Below the pieces are notes generated by a model that made no database searches, was not told the DNA's origin, and was given only the letters and a program-made list of their open reading frames with translations. A DNA stretch of 52,694 nucleotides from Defluviitaleaceae bacterium (GTDB lineage Bacteria > Bacillota > Clostridia > Lachnospirales > WQUN01): positions 1 through 52,694 of the forward strand of contig WRDO01000021.1 in NCBI GenBank assembly GCA_009779755.1, in the 5' to 3' direction. A program made the position numbers and the translations under genes. The first letter of the stretch is position 1. The number at the start of each line of letters is the position of its first letter. Below are positions 16,696-26,890 of the stretch, piece by piece.

Positions 16696-19254
16696 TTACG
16701 TATACCCCAGTTCCGCGGCTATACGTACAAGGTCGGATATTTTATGTACGTGTAGCTTGTCATAAAGGATTCGGGTTATCGTTTTTACCGTATTAACCGA
16801 AAGTTCCAATTTTCCGGCTATTTCCGGTTGCGAAAACCCATTGTACAAATAGGTCAAAACCTCTTTTTCGCGGGGGGTTAATTCCTTGACGTTATTGTCA
16901 TTCTTTTTATGTTTATTGATGAATAATGATTGGCTTTTGGCATATTCCGTCGCTTTGTGTTTAATGGACTCAAGCCATGTGCGGGGGATACCCGCGGCTT
17001 GGGTCGTACCACCCGGATGTTCGCGCAGGATGGCGATGATAAACGAGCGCATATCCTTCCCAAGCTCAATAAACGGCATTTGGATATCGTTTGGCGCCGC
17101 TGTTTCATAGGCTTCTTTAAAGGAATCCCATGCCTTGTTTTTGAGTTTCATTTTATAATAGACGCAGGCTTCCATTGCCAGCATTTCTATGCGGCCGAAT
17201 AAAAATGATTCCCTGTTTTTTAACTCCCTGATGTAGGACAATAACGGGAAATAATTTTTTGTAAGGAAATAATACCGCGCCTTGATTTGATTGCCGAAAT
17301 TTTCTATACCGGAAGTGTGTGCGTAAAGAGAAAACTTTTCCGTCAGCCATTCGGGAAACATTTCGGGCCGTCGGAGGATATATTGATACCAACCCAATGA
17401 TATGTCATAGGTTATATATCTTTTATAATACAGTTTTTCATTAAGCAAATTCTCCATATCGCGGAGCGTCGTTTCGGCTTTTTTAATATTTCCTTCCGCA
17501 ACGGCTATTTTCATTAGATAAAATAATGCCCTGTGCATGATTTCAAATGCCATTCTTTTTGCCGCGTTTTCAAGGGCGTTAACAACAAAGGGTTCCGCCG
17601 CTTTAATTTTACCTTGGTAAAACAATAATTCACCTTGTACCAATAAATCCGCACCCATCGTTATACCTTTTGAATATCGAGCTGTAGTTTCATCGCTCCT
17701 GATCGTGGCTTCGATGTATTTTTGCGGTTCCCCTTTTTTTGAGGAATAGGTCAAATTGAGCCAAGGTCCCCGTGGGCAGTCGAGGGGTGGACCGGAATTA
17801 AAAAATTCTTCGGTCATGTTATCGAACATTTTGGCAAAATAAATATCGAAATTATAGACACCGTCGTGCGCACATGCAGCCCGCATAATACCCATGGAAA
17901 GATATATGCCGCATAAAGAACTGCTGCGCATTTCATCCTCTTCGGGAAGCGATAAAAACCTGCGTTCGTAATAATCAACCAATGCATAAAATTCTTGCAT
18001 ATTACCAAGCATCGCAACGATATTGACGTGCGTCGTAGCGAAATACTTCACACGGTCAAAGGTTTCCGCGGGGGCGCGGTCAAATATTCCCTTTGCGAAC
18101 TGTGCTATTTCGTAGGGTACATCCAACGGAAGGAAAAAAAACATGGACACGATGGATTCATAATCGTTTATTTTTTCGTAATAATTTAACGCGTCTGTCT
18201 TAAAATTGTTTTGGTTGCACCAATCCGCCGCCGCTTTATACGTCTTGTACTTATCATCCTCCGTTAACATACCGTGCTTTGTGTTTAGGAAATTTGAAAA
18301 CAAATGATGGATAAAATACGTACCCAAGGAACCGTCGAAACGAATATAAGCATTTACATATCGTAATTCGGATAATACATGGGTTTCTTCCGCCGCCAAA
18401 ATTTCAACCAACTCTGCGGAAAGGTGGTCGATTAAAGAAAGTTTTACCAAAAAGCGCTTTAATTGTTCGGACAGAAAATTCCAGCTTTCGGCTTCTATCA
18501 GTTCAAATATATCCTTTTTAAAGGTGTTTTGTATGTACCCGAAATACTTCGGAAGCCTTTCGAGCGAACGCGCGATAAGATTGATCGCAAAAACCCATCC
18601 CTTCGTATCGCCGTATACTTCATGAATGGTATGGCTGCCGACCGCCAGCTTGAGCTTCTTATAATAGTCAATCAATTCGTTTTCGGTGAAATTCAAATCC
18701 GTTTCGTGTATGTGTGAAATATAACCCTTCAAGTTAAGCACTTTTATATTAATTTCCGGTAGATCCCGCCCGATTAAAATCATTTTTTTGTTCGGCAGCA
18801 GTACATTGATTATTATTTCCGCAAAACGAAGTACGGACGGTTCTTTTAATAAATGCACGTCATCCCAAACAATGATATAAGGGTTGTTTGTTAAGGTATC
18901 GTTTTTGAATTTTGCAAATTGCTCTATTTTTTCATCCGTATTGGGGAAGCCGATTTCATTGTATTGTACGGCCATGTCCGAATCTATTTGGTTAATCGAA
19001 GCAACAATATTTTCCCATAAACGTCTTACGGTATTATCACGTTCACTGATTTGCACCCAAAAAAATAAACCCCCCTGTTGCTTAAGGAAGTCCAAAACGG
19101 CTTGCGTTTTACCGCAGCCGGCACCCGCGCATACGGTAGTAACGGGATTGCCGACGGCATCCGCCAATATTTCATTGGTGCGTTGCCTGATTAAATGATT
19201 TGAATTGATAAAATATTTATTAACGATTTTTGCGTTTGCGTTATGATTTATCAT
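16696..19254 (-). CDS. MalT-like LuxR-family regulator (STAND ATPase)
   Basis: 852 residues. Walker A GAGCGKT is at 44-50 and a Walker B-like stretch YIIVWDDVHLL at about 125-135. A long helical repeat region follows (about 350-760), and a C-terminal LuxR helix-turn-helix is present (LTPREKEVLTYLYNGFSQPE then VNTVKTITRILYDKLHVH). This is the layout of MalT-type signal-transduction ATPases, which bind an inducer in the repeat domain and oligomerise with ATP. ATG 19254 has CGGGAG eight bases upstream. It is divergent from the large SBP-type kinase and reads toward the Cache kinase, so it could control either. The gene is visibly richer in A and T than its neighbours. The inducer is unknown. Confidence 0.85.
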   Translation of the reverse strand: MINHNANAKIVNKYFINSNHLIRQRTNEILADAVGNPVTTVCAGAGCGKTQAVLDFLKQQGGLFFWVQISERDNTVRRLWENIVASINQIDSDMAVQYNEIGFPNTDEKIEQFAKFKNDTLTNNPYIIVWDDVHLLKEPSVLRFAEIIINVLLPNKKMILIGRDLPEINIKVLNLKGYISHIHETDLNFTENELIDYYKKLKLAVGSHTIHEVYGDTKGWVFAINLIARSLERLPKYFGYIQNTFKKDIFELIEAESWNFLSEQLKRFLVKLSLIDHLSAELVEILAAEETHVLSELRYVNAYIRFDGSLGTYFIHHLFSNFLNTKHGMLTEDDKYKTYKAAADWCNQNNFKTDALNYYEKINDYESIVSMFFFLPLDVPYEIAQFAKGIFDRAPAETFDRVKYFATTHVNIVAMLGNMQEFYALVDYYERRFLSLPEEDEMRSSSLCGIYLSMGIMRAACAHDGVYNFDIYFAKMFDNMTEEFFNSGPPLDCPRGPWLNLTYSSKKGEPQKYIEATIRSDETTARYSKGITMGADLLVQGELLFYQGKIKAAEPFVVNALENAAKRMAFEIMHRALFYLMKIAVAEGNIKKAETTLRDMENLLNEKLYYKRYITYDISLGWYQYILRRPEMFPEWLTEKFSLYAHTSGIENFGNQIKARYYFLTKNYFPLLSYIRELKNRESFLFGRIEMLAMEACVYYKMKLKNKAWDSFKEAYETAAPNDIQMPFIELGKDMRSFIIAILREHPGGTTQAAGIPRTWLESIKHKATEYAKSQSLFINKHKKNDNNVKELTPREKEVLTYLYNGFSQPEIAGKLELSVNTVKTITRILYDKLHVHKISDLVRIAAELGYT

Positions 19255-19474
19255 AATCGGACTCCCGAAATCAAAATAATGCTTTAATTCTATTTTGTAT
19301 TACATTTATCGTCAATATTTTGCGGTACTTTGAATGATAAAATAAGGTAAAAAGTCATTCATACGAAAGGATGATAAATGCGGAACGGTTGGACGGAAAA
19401 ATAAATCATTTTCGATAGCTTTTTTATTATTATTATTGTGTGTAATATTTTTGGCAAGGTGGGGGAGGTATCAT

Positions 19475-22400
19475 ATGTTTATGAAAAACCTTGCTAAAAT
19501 GTTCATTTTATTCCTGTTGCCGGTAATATTATCAGCCACCCTTTCGGGATGCCGCAACGCTGATAAGGACGTATTTGAAAGCGGAATGGGTCATTTCGAA
19601 TCGTATCGGGATATCCCCGGCGTGACTGCCGGGTTGATATCGGAAATCGAAGCGCTGCGTGAACGCCACGATTATTTTACATACGGTATGCTGTTGGGTA
19701 CCGAGGCCTTCCCCGGTGAAGACGGCGAAATCAAGGGCTACGCGGCGCATGTGTGCCGGTGGCTGACCGAACTGTTCGGTATCCCTTTTATACCCAAAAT
19801 CGTCGCATGGGAGCAGTTATCCCATGGGCTTGAAGACGGCATCATCGATTTTACGGGAACGTTAATGCTTACCGGTGAACGCCGGCAAAGATACTACATG
19901 ACCGACGCCATCGCGCAACGGACGATTATGTATTTCCGGCTCGAAGGCAGCTTGCCGCTTACGGAAATCGCGGAAACGCGGCTGCCGCGCTACGCGTTGC
20001 TTCAAGGTGCCGTAAGCGCGGAAAATGTATTGCGCTACGCGACCGAAGCGTTTGAACCCGTGTATGTACACGAATATATAGAAGCGTATGATCTTTTAAT
20101 GCGCGGTGAAATTGACGCGCTGCTCGCTGAAAGCTCCGCGGAAGCGATATTCGATATTTTCGGGAACGTTGAATCAACGGATTTCTTCCCGCTTGTGTTT
20201 GCGCCCGTTTCCCTGTCCGCGTACAGTCCCGCGTTTTCCCCGATTATCACGGTCGTGCAATTGGCTTTGGACAGCGGCGCCATCCACCATTTTAACGAAC
20301 TGTACAACAAGGGTCATCAGGAATACCTGCGACAAAAATTATTTACGTTGCTGACCGATGAAGAAATCGCGTACATTCGTAATAATCCCGTTATACCCTT
20401 TGCGGCGGAGTTTGAGAATTACCCCGTCAGTTTTATAAACAACCGTAACGGAGGGCAGTGGCAAGGCATCAGCCATGACGTACTCAGAGGTATCGAGGCA
20501 TTGACGGGTTTGACTTTTGAAATCGTAAACGAAGCGGGGACGGATTTCCCCGTTCTCCTTCAAATGGTCGAAAACGGTGAGGCTTATTTGCTGTCGGAAA
20601 TAATCCGCACGTCCGAAAGGGAAGGGCATTTTATATGGCCAACTAATTCGCTCAGTACGGAATGGTCCGTACTCATATCAAAAACGAACTATCCGAATGT
20701 AAATATTAACAGGGTATTTACGCACAAAGTGGGTTTGAGCGAAGGACACGCGCATACCGAATTTTTTTCGCAGTGGTTTCCGACGCACCATTACACCATC
20801 ATGTACGCCAATCAACAGGACGCGCTTGACGCTTTAATAACAGGCGACATCGACTTGTTGATAGCAAGCAACAGCTTTCTTTTATACCTGACAAATTATT
20901 TGGAATTTTCGGACTACAAAGCCAACCTCATTCTCGACAACAGCTTTGAATCCACATTCGGGGTCAATAAAAACCAGCCCGTTCTGCTCTCCGTCATCGA
21001 CAAGGCAATGGCGTTGATTGACACGACAACCATATCGGAGCAATGGCGCAGCAAGAAATACGATTATCGCTTAACGTTGGCGCAAGCGGAAACGGAAGCG
21101 CGGCGGCCGTGGCTTATCGGTATGTCCGTGCTTGCCGTATGCGTATTTATCATGCTTGCGCTTTTGCTTATAAGGAAACACGGCGAGGGGCGTCGGCTTG
21201 ACTTGCTGGTGAAAAAACGCACCGCTGAGTTGGAAGACGAAAAAGGTACATTGCAAACGATCTTCGATTCGGTTCCCGATTTGATATTTTGTAAGGATTT
21301 GGACTTAAACTTTACCCGCTGCAACGAGAGCCTGCTGAAATACTTTAATCTGACAAAGGAAAACCTGATCGGGTATAACGATTTTACCGGACTCGGGATC
21401 CCCGAAAAAACGGCGCGTGAATTCAGGGAACTGGACATGAAGGTTATCAAGGAAAACCGGCCAACCAAAATCGAGGAATATATCCCCACCCATGACGGAA
21501 CGGAGCATCTCTTTGAAACCAGCAAGGTTCCCCTCGTCGTCAACGGTAAAACGGTAGGGATTATGGGAATCGCCCACGACATTACCGAACGCAAGAACAT
21601 GGAAGAAACCGCGCTGAATGCTAACAGGGCAAAGAGCGTATTCCTTGCCAACATGTCCCACGAAATAAGAACGCCGATGAACGCCATCCTCGGTATAGCC
21701 GAAATGCAGCTCCAGCGGGAGTTTATCGACACCGAAACAAGGGTCGCGGTCGAAATGATCTATACGTCGGGCGATATGCTGCTCGGCATCATCAACGACA
21801 TACTCGACCTTTCCAAGATAGAGGCAGGCAAACTCGAATTGACGTCGGACAAATATGAAATCGCCAGTTTGGTCAGCGACACCGTGCAATTGAACATGAT
21901 GCGGATAGGCAGTAAGCGTATCACGTTTGAACTTCATATTGACGAAAACGTCCCCGCGCAGCTTTTGGGTGACGAGCTTCGCGTCAAGCAAATCATGAAT
22001 AACCTGCTTTCCAATGCTTTTAAGTATACGTTGGAGGGCGTTGTTAAATTAACGATAGCGGCGCAGGAAAGCACGGAAAAAGACGGCGATATCATCCTTA
22101 TCGTATCGATCAGCGATACGGGGCAAGGTATGACGGAAGCGCAGATAAAAATGATCGGCGATGAATATACGCGATTCAATCAAGAGGCCAACCGTTCGAC
22201 CGAAGGCACGGGTTTGGGTATGAGTATCACGAAAAACCTTATTTGCTTGATGGGCGGGGAAATCGCCGTAGAAAGCGAAAAGGGTAAAGGCTCGGTGTTT
22301 ACCGTACGCCTGCCGCAAAGACGTGTCGGGTCAAACCTGCTCGGAAAAGAAGTGGCGGATAACCTGCGGCAGTTCCGTACGAGCAGCGCGGCGCAAATGA

Positions 22401-23473
22401 AGCGCGTGCAGATAACACGGGACCCGATGCCCTACGGCGAGGTATTGGTCGTGGACGACGTGGTGCCGAATATATATGTCGCCAAAGGTTTGTTGGCACC
22501 CTACGAATTAAAAATAGACACGGCTGACAGCGGTTATGAAGCGATCGAGAAAATTAAGAAGGGTAAAATATACGATATCATATTCATGGACCACATGATG
22601 CCCGAAATGGACGGCATTGAAGCGGTGAAGCATATCCGCGACTTGGGTTATGACCACCCGGTCGTTGCGTTGACGGCAAACGCCGTCGCGGGGCAAGCGA
22701 ATTTGTTCCTGTTAAACGGCTTTGACGATTATTTGTCCAAGCCTATTGATTTAAGGCAGATGAACAGGCTGCTGAACAAAATGATACGGGATAAACAGCC
22801 GACGAAAATAATAGAAGCGGCAAGGAGGGCGGCGGCTTTGCGCAAAGCGATTATGACGTCTGACGATGATACGCATGTGAAGGCGTTATTGTTTGATAAA
22901 AAAATCGACGGGCTGGATATATCCGACGGCATAGGAAATATGGGCGGCGACGAAAAAGCGTATATACAAATCCTGCGTTCGTACGCGATCAACGTCCGTT
23001 CCCAACTCCCTGTCATAGAATCCGTAGATGAAACCACACTGGCAAAATACAAGATAATCGTACACGGTATCAAGGGGACGAGCTACTATATAGGTGCTTT
23101 GCAAATCGGCGATATGGCAAAGAACCTTGAACAAGCGTCTGAAAATGTTGATATCGCGTATGTAAGAGAAAATAACCCGATATTCTTGGAAGCCGCAAGA
23201 GTATTTATCGACGGTCTGGACGTGTTGTTCTCCGACATAGACGCCGAAAACCCTAAGCCGATAAAAAACGCACCCGACAAGGAAACGCTGGCAAAACTGC
23301 TCGACGCTTGCAAAAGTTTTAATATGGACGATTTGGATGCCGCGATAGAGGAAATAGAGCAGTACCAATACGAATCCGACGACGGTTTTATGGATTGGCT
23401 GCGGGAGACCCTAAGCAGTATGGACTTAAGGCAAATAGCGGCGAAGCTGACCGACATGGGAATTAAATCATAA
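19475..23473 (+). CDS. EvgS-like hybrid kinase with two solute-binding domains
   Basis: 1332 residues from ATG 19475 (GGGGGAGG six bases upstream; ATG 19481 is also possible). An export signal with a lipobox-like LSGC near residue 26 is followed by two SBP_bac_3-type solute-binding domains (about 55-285 and 300-545). After a membrane segment at about 550-572 come a PAS domain (about 590-715), HisKA with H729 in NMSHEIRTPMNAILG, HATPase, a receiver with D1039 (IIFMDHMMPEMDG), and an Hpt domain with H1197 in HGIKGTSYY. A full internal phosphorelay is therefore possible. Bound amino acids or similar small solutes are the likely signals, by family analogy. The REC-kinase gene 22 bases downstream is probably co-transcribed. 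Confidence 0.87.
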   Translation: MFMKNLAKMFILFLLPVILSATLSGCRNADKDVFESGMGHFESYRDIPGVTAGLISEIEALRERHDYFTYGMLLGTEAFPGEDGEIKGYAAHVCRWLTELFGIPFIPKIVAWEQLSHGLEDGIIDFTGTLMLTGERRQRYYMTDAIAQRTIMYFRLEGSLPLTEIAETRLPRYALLQGAVSAENVLRYATEAFEPVYVHEYIEAYDLLMRGEIDALLAESSAEAIFDIFGNVESTDFFPLVFAPVSLSAYSPAFSPIITVVQLALDSGAIHHFNELYNKGHQEYLRQKLFTLLTDEEIAYIRNNPVIPFAAEFENYPVSFINNRNGGQWQGISHDVLRGIEALTGLTFEIVNEAGTDFPVLLQMVENGEAYLLSEIIRTSEREGHFIWPTNSLSTEWSVLISKTNYPNVNINRVFTHKVGLSEGHAHTEFFSQWFPTHHYTIMYANQQDALDALITGDIDLLIASNSFLLYLTNYLEFSDYKANLILDNSFESTFGVNKNQPVLLSVIDKAMALIDTTTISEQWRSKKYDYRLTLAQAETEARRPWLIGMSVLAVCVFIMLALLLIRKHGEGRRLDLLVKKRTAELEDEKGTLQTIFDSVPDLIFCKDLDLNFTRCNESLLKYFNLTKENLIGYNDFTGLGIPEKTAREFRELDMKVIKENRPTKIEEYIPTHDGTEHLFETSKVPLVVNGKTVGIMGIAHDITERKNMEETALNANRAKSVFLANMSHEIRTPMNAILGIAEMQLQREFIDTETRVAVEMIYTSGDMLLGIINDILDLSKIEAGKLELTSDKYEIASLVSDTVQLNMMRIGSKRITFELHIDENVPAQLLGDELRVKQIMNNLLSNAFKYTLEGVVKLTIAAQESTEKDGDIILIVSISDTGQGMTEAQIKMIGDEYTRFNQEANRSTEGTGLGMSITKNLICLMGGEIAVESEKGKGSVFTVRLPQRRVGSNLLGKEVADNLRQFRTSSAAQMKRVQITRDPMPYGEVLVVDDVVPNIYVAKGLLAPYELKIDTADSGYEAIEKIKKGKIYDIIFMDHMMPEMDGIEAVKHIRDLGYDHPVVALTANAVAGQANLFLLNGFDDYLSKPIDLRQMNRLLNKMIRDKQPTKIIEAARRAAALRKAIMTSDDDTHVKALLFDKKIDGLDISDGIGNMGGDEKAYIQILRSYAINVRSQLPVIESVDETTLAKYKIIVHGIKGTSYYIGALQIGDMAKNLEQASENVDIAYVRENNPIFLEAARVFIDGLDVLFSDIDAENPKPIKNAPDKETLAKLLDACKSFNMDDLDAAIEEIEQYQYESDDGFMDWLRETLSSMDLRQIAAKLTDMGIKS

Positions 23474-23495
23474 GCGGCAAAGGGAGGTTTACTAT

Positions 23496-25046
23496 ATGGA
23501 AAAATCTAAGCACAGCGTCCTCATTGTTGACGACCAAAGAATCAACATTATGGAAATCAGCAACGCGTTAAGGCCGGACTGCATTATTTACGCGGCGGGA
23601 AACGGGCCTGACGCCCTCGCGGTAGCGGAAGAACACCGGCTCGACATGATTCTGCTTGATATCCAAATGGAAGAAATGAATGGCTTTGATATAATCACCG
23701 CGCTTAAGAAATCGGAAAAAACCAAGGATATCCCCGTAATATTCATCACGGGACGTACCGACGTGGCAAGCGAGGAAAGGGCGTTGGCACTGGGTGCGGT
23801 GGATTACATAAGGAAGCCGTTTTCCCCGTCCATCATTAAACTGAGGGTGCTTAATCAAATTGAAATGCTTGAAATGAACGAAGCCTTGACGGCGTCGTTG
23901 GAAGAAGCGCGGAAGGCAAACCAAGCGAAGAGCGATTTCCTTTCAAGCATGTCCCATGAAATAAGAACCCCCATGAACGCCATAATCGGTATGGGCGAAC
24001 TTTTGCTTCGCGAGCAACTGAACGAAAGCCAAAAGGAATATGTCAGCGACATAGCCGTATCTTCCAAGGCACTCCTTGAAATCATAAACGACATATTGGA
24101 TTTTTCCAAAATCGAAAAAGGCAAGCTGGAGCTTAAGCCCGTTGACTATAACTTTGATACGTTTATAGACCAAATTGAGAAGATGTTTACTTATACCACG
24201 AAAAAAAAGGGGCTGGAGTTAAGGCTTAAACGCGGGAATGATTTGCCCGTTGCCCTGTATGGCGACGATATAAGGCTCCGCCAAGTGTTGACGAATATTA
24301 TCGGCAATGCCGTAAAATTCACGGAAAAGGGATATGTACGGCTTGATATATCCGCATCGGAAGGTTCGCTTATTTTTAAGATTGAGGATACGGGTATCGG
24401 GATACGCGAGGAAGAACAGTCAAAACTCTTCAGCGCGTTCGAACAGGCGGACAAAACAAAAAACCGCAATATCGTCGGCACGGGTCTTGGGCTTTCCATC
24501 AGTAAATCATTCGTAGAAATGATGGGCGGTACCCTTTCGGTAAAAAGCGTTTACGGGCAGGGCAGCGTCTTTACCGTTACCGTACCTGCCGTACTCGGCT
24601 GTATGGAAAAGATTGAAGAAAAGATAGCGATAAACGAAAGCCACACAATCCACGCACCCGACGCGAAGGTGATGGTGGTGGACGATACCGTGTTTAATCT
24701 TAAGGTTGTGTGCGGCTTTTTGGGTATGCTTGATATAAATTCCTTCCCGGTAAAGTCCGGAGAGATGGCAATTGAGCTTATCCAAAAAGACGATTATGAC
24801 ATTATTTTTATGGATCATATGATGCCCGAAATGGACGGCATAGAAACAACCGCGCGGATCCGCGCAATGGGCGGAAAATACGAGCTTCTCCCGATTATCG
24901 CCTTGACGGCAAACGCGATCCAAGGTATGCGCGAAATGTTCCTGGCGAACGGCTTCAACGACTACCTATCCAAACCCGTTAACACAGGTGAGCTTGTCCG
25001 AATATTGGAAAACTGGCTGCCACCCCAAAAAATCCTGACAAAATAA
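23496..25046 (+). CDS. Cytoplasmic REC-HisKA-HATPase-REC hybrid kinase
   Basis: 516 residues, no membrane segment. The N-terminal receiver has D55 in MILLDIQMEEMNG. HisKA has H154 in SMSHEIRTPMNAIIG, the HATPase domain has DTGIGI and GTGLGLSI, and the C-terminal receiver has D440 in IIFMDHMMPEMDG. AGGGAGG precedes the ATG. The N-terminal receiver is suited to accept phosphate from the Hpt domain of the upstream kinase, which would make the two genes one phosphorelay; this is inference from order and domains. No DNA-binding output domain is present. It ends 3 bases from the convergent AraC gene. Confidence 0.88.
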   Translation: MEKSKHSVLIVDDQRINIMEISNALRPDCIIYAAGNGPDALAVAEEHRLDMILLDIQMEEMNGFDIITALKKSEKTKDIPVIFITGRTDVASEERALALGAVDYIRKPFSPSIIKLRVLNQIEMLEMNEALTASLEEARKANQAKSDFLSSMSHEIRTPMNAIIGMGELLLREQLNESQKEYVSDIAVSSKALLEIINDILDFSKIEKGKLELKPVDYNFDTFIDQIEKMFTYTTKKKGLELRLKRGNDLPVALYGDDIRLRQVLTNIIGNAVKFTEKGYVRLDISASEGSLIFKIEDTGIGIREEEQSKLFSAFEQADKTKNRNIVGTGLGLSISKSFVEMMGGTLSVKSVYGQGSVFTVTVPAVLGCMEKIEEKIAINESHTIHAPDAKVMVVDDTVFNLKVVCGFLGMLDINSFPVKSGEMAIELIQKDDYDIIFMDHMMPEMDGIETTARIRAMGGKYELLPIIALTANAIQGMREMFLANGFNDYLSKPVNTGELVRILENWLPPQKILTK

Positions 25047-25049
25047 TTT

Positions 25050-26555
25050 TTATGCGTTGACTTCAAGCTGCCGGACTATTTTCTCAATAATTCCTTGTGC
25101 CTTATAATCATTTTCTTGTGCTTTGCGGATTAAACCAACTAATTGTGTACGGGTTTCGCGTTCCGCAAACTTCGTTAGTTTCTTTTCGTGTGACATGCCT
25201 CTTTTGTCTTGGCTCATTAACGGGTGCATTTCCCACGCTACTGCTGAGAATGCAATATTCAAATACGCTGACGCCTTGTCGCAAAGTTCGGAAACTTCGG
25301 GGTGTCGCTCTCTAACGGATTTCAAATATTCAATGGCTGCTTGTCGTCCGGCGCCGACCATTATTTGCCCGTCTTGATGACAAGCGTACTTAGCTCTTAA
25401 GAGTGGCAATAACTGGTTTGGCGCAAAATTAGTATCATCATCAATTCTTTTTGCCCATGCGTTGTATGCGGCTTGCCCGCAAGCAATTTCGGATTTTTCA
25501 TCATCAGATGCAATAAAATTATCATGGGTCATTACTTCCAAAGCTGTTCGCAATATATCGGCATCATCCGATAATGGCTTTTGCTCTTCCCCAATCGACA
25601 TAAGCAGCGTCGTACATTTATTTTCCCACCATGATTTGGTGATAAAATATCCGTTTTCGTGGTAACGTACCCCTTTCTTAAACGCTGCGTCTTTTTGAAA
25701 TAAACTCCATCCAAGCAACGTGTCGCCATCGTCTTTATAACCGGCAATGATACACGCTTCCGGGGGACCGACAATTCCTAAAGCAATAACGGGACGCCCG
25801 GCTTTGATTTCTTCACGTATGAAGGATTTGAAACCGTCTTTATCAGAATCATCACGTTTCAGCATTTTATAAGAGCGGCCGGCAGCTTGGAAACCACGTT
25901 CAAAAACTTTATACGGCTCCTTATAGGTAAGTTGAATATCATGCTGCCCTTCATCCCACTTGCTTAGATTCCAACGCATATTAAACGCGGCGCAGGATGC
26001 CGTTAATATAAAGGATTGGTCAATCTGTTGCCCCATGTAGTTTAAGCAATTGCGTAAAACGATGGGGAATGGCAAACTCCCCGCTAAACCGCCAAACTCC
26101 GGGTGGGGTACGCCAAGTAAAATACATTCATTTGACATAATATTATCTGTCCTTTCGGTTTTTGTGTTTGAAAATTCGCATGGGATGACGGGCGCAAATA
26201 CGCCTTGTGTGAGCGCTTGCCTTCCTACGGCATGACCATCTTTTCTAAAATCCATCGGCGTTATTCCGAATATGCGTTTGAAAGCACGAGAAAAAGTATT
26301 GTACTCGTCAAACCCGTATTCGAACGCTATATCAATCAACGATTTATTTGTATGTGTTATGTTAAAAGCCGCGTTGCTCAAACGCCGGGTTAAAATATAA
26401 CGGGCAAGGGTCATTTCGTAATTCGCCTCAAAAACTTCCCGTATACGCCTGTAAGATAATCCTATTACACGAGCCATTTCATTATAGGATATTTTCTTAC
26501 GCACCCGATTTTCAACATACATACAAACCGAAGAAACAACCTGCCCGTAATCCAT
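25050..26555 (-). CDS. AraC-family regulator with large C-terminal sensor-like domain
   Basis: 501 residues from ATG 26555; in-frame GTG codons upstream (26570, 26567) sit too close to purine runs to be preferred. The AraC double helix-turn-helix is at the N-terminus, about residues 5-105 (DIAFEYGFDEYNTFSRAFKR, then IFGITPMDFRK). Residues about 140-330 resemble the BtrH/papain-like accessory domain seen in other Firmicutes AraC proteins (RPVIALGIVGPPEACIIAGY, then LLGWSLFQ). The last 150 residues are helical and unassigned. N-terminal DNA-binding with a C-terminal effector domain is the reverse of classic AraC. Ligand unknown. Confidence 0.75.
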   Translation of the reverse strand: MDYGQVVSSVCMYVENRVRKKISYNEMARVIGLSYRRIREVFEANYEMTLARYILTRRLSNAAFNITHTNKSLIDIAFEYGFDEYNTFSRAFKRIFGITPMDFRKDGHAVGRQALTQGVFAPVIPCEFSNTKTERTDNIMSNECILLGVPHPEFGGLAGSLPFPIVLRNCLNYMGQQIDQSFILTASCAAFNMRWNLSKWDEGQHDIQLTYKEPYKVFERGFQAAGRSYKMLKRDDSDKDGFKSFIREEIKAGRPVIALGIVGPPEACIIAGYKDDGDTLLGWSLFQKDAAFKKGVRYHENGYFITKSWWENKCTTLLMSIGEEQKPLSDDADILRTALEVMTHDNFIASDDEKSEIACGQAAYNAWAKRIDDDTNFAPNQLLPLLRAKYACHQDGQIMVGAGRQAAIEYLKSVRERHPEVSELCDKASAYLNIAFSAVAWEMHPLMSQDKRGMSHEKKLTKFAERETRTQLVGLIRKAQENDYKAQGIIEKIVRQLEVNA

Positions 26556-26666
26556 ATTTTTTATCACCACTTCCGGAAGTACCTTTATAATAACGCTTCT
26601 CTTATCTCTTTGCTCTGCATTTTTGACCGATGTGTTAAAACAGTGTTAAATCGGTTTAAACAAAGA

Positions 26667-26707
26667 CCCCGACCCTATCAAAAAACTGATAGAATCGGGG
26701 TTTCTTT
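26667..26707. terminator. Bidirectional terminator beyond the displaced tRNA end
   Basis: CCCCGA-CTATCA (26667-26680) pairs with TGATAG-TCGGGG (26687-26700) across a six-base loop, with two unpaired bases on each side. The plus-strand tail is TTTCTTT. Read on the minus strand it would have terminated the tRNA-Lys transcript before the prophage inserted. Confidence 0.6.
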
Positions 26708-26750
26708 CTGCACCCCCTGGGGCTCGAACCCAGGACCCATTGATTAAGAG
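26705..26750. repeat. Left attachment site (displaced tRNA-Lys 3' end)
   Basis: 46 bases identical to 36572-36617. The copy holds the T arm, variable loop and half of the anticodon arm of tRNA-Lys but lacks the 5' half, so it is a gene fragment. Identity stops abruptly after the G at 26750. This is the usual footprint of integration into a tRNA gene. Confidence 0.92.
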
Positions 26751-26869
26751 GTATGCGATTTAAACGTCAAAAATGGCTTGTTTATAGGCTTTGCAGGCAT
26801 TATTATTGCTAATTTCGTCTTTCCGTTTTTGCTATTTTATGTTGATTTTAGTGGCTTTAATATTTCTCG

Positions 26870-26890
26870 TTACCCCACTATTACCCCACT
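26870..26890. promoter_or_regulatory. Left integrase arm-type sites
   Basis: TTACCCCACT occurs at 26870-26879 and again at 26881-26890, an 11-bp period. The same pair occurs at 36483-36503 inside the other end of the prophage. Paired direct repeats on both sides of the core are typical of arm sites bound by the N-terminal domain of lambda-like integrases. They overlap the 3' end of the Cys-rich gene. Confidence 0.65.

Noticed and set aside
26705..26750. Second tRNA-Lys gene at the left end
   Set aside because: Only the 3' half is present; sequence identity stops in the anticodon arm, and no 5' half follows.
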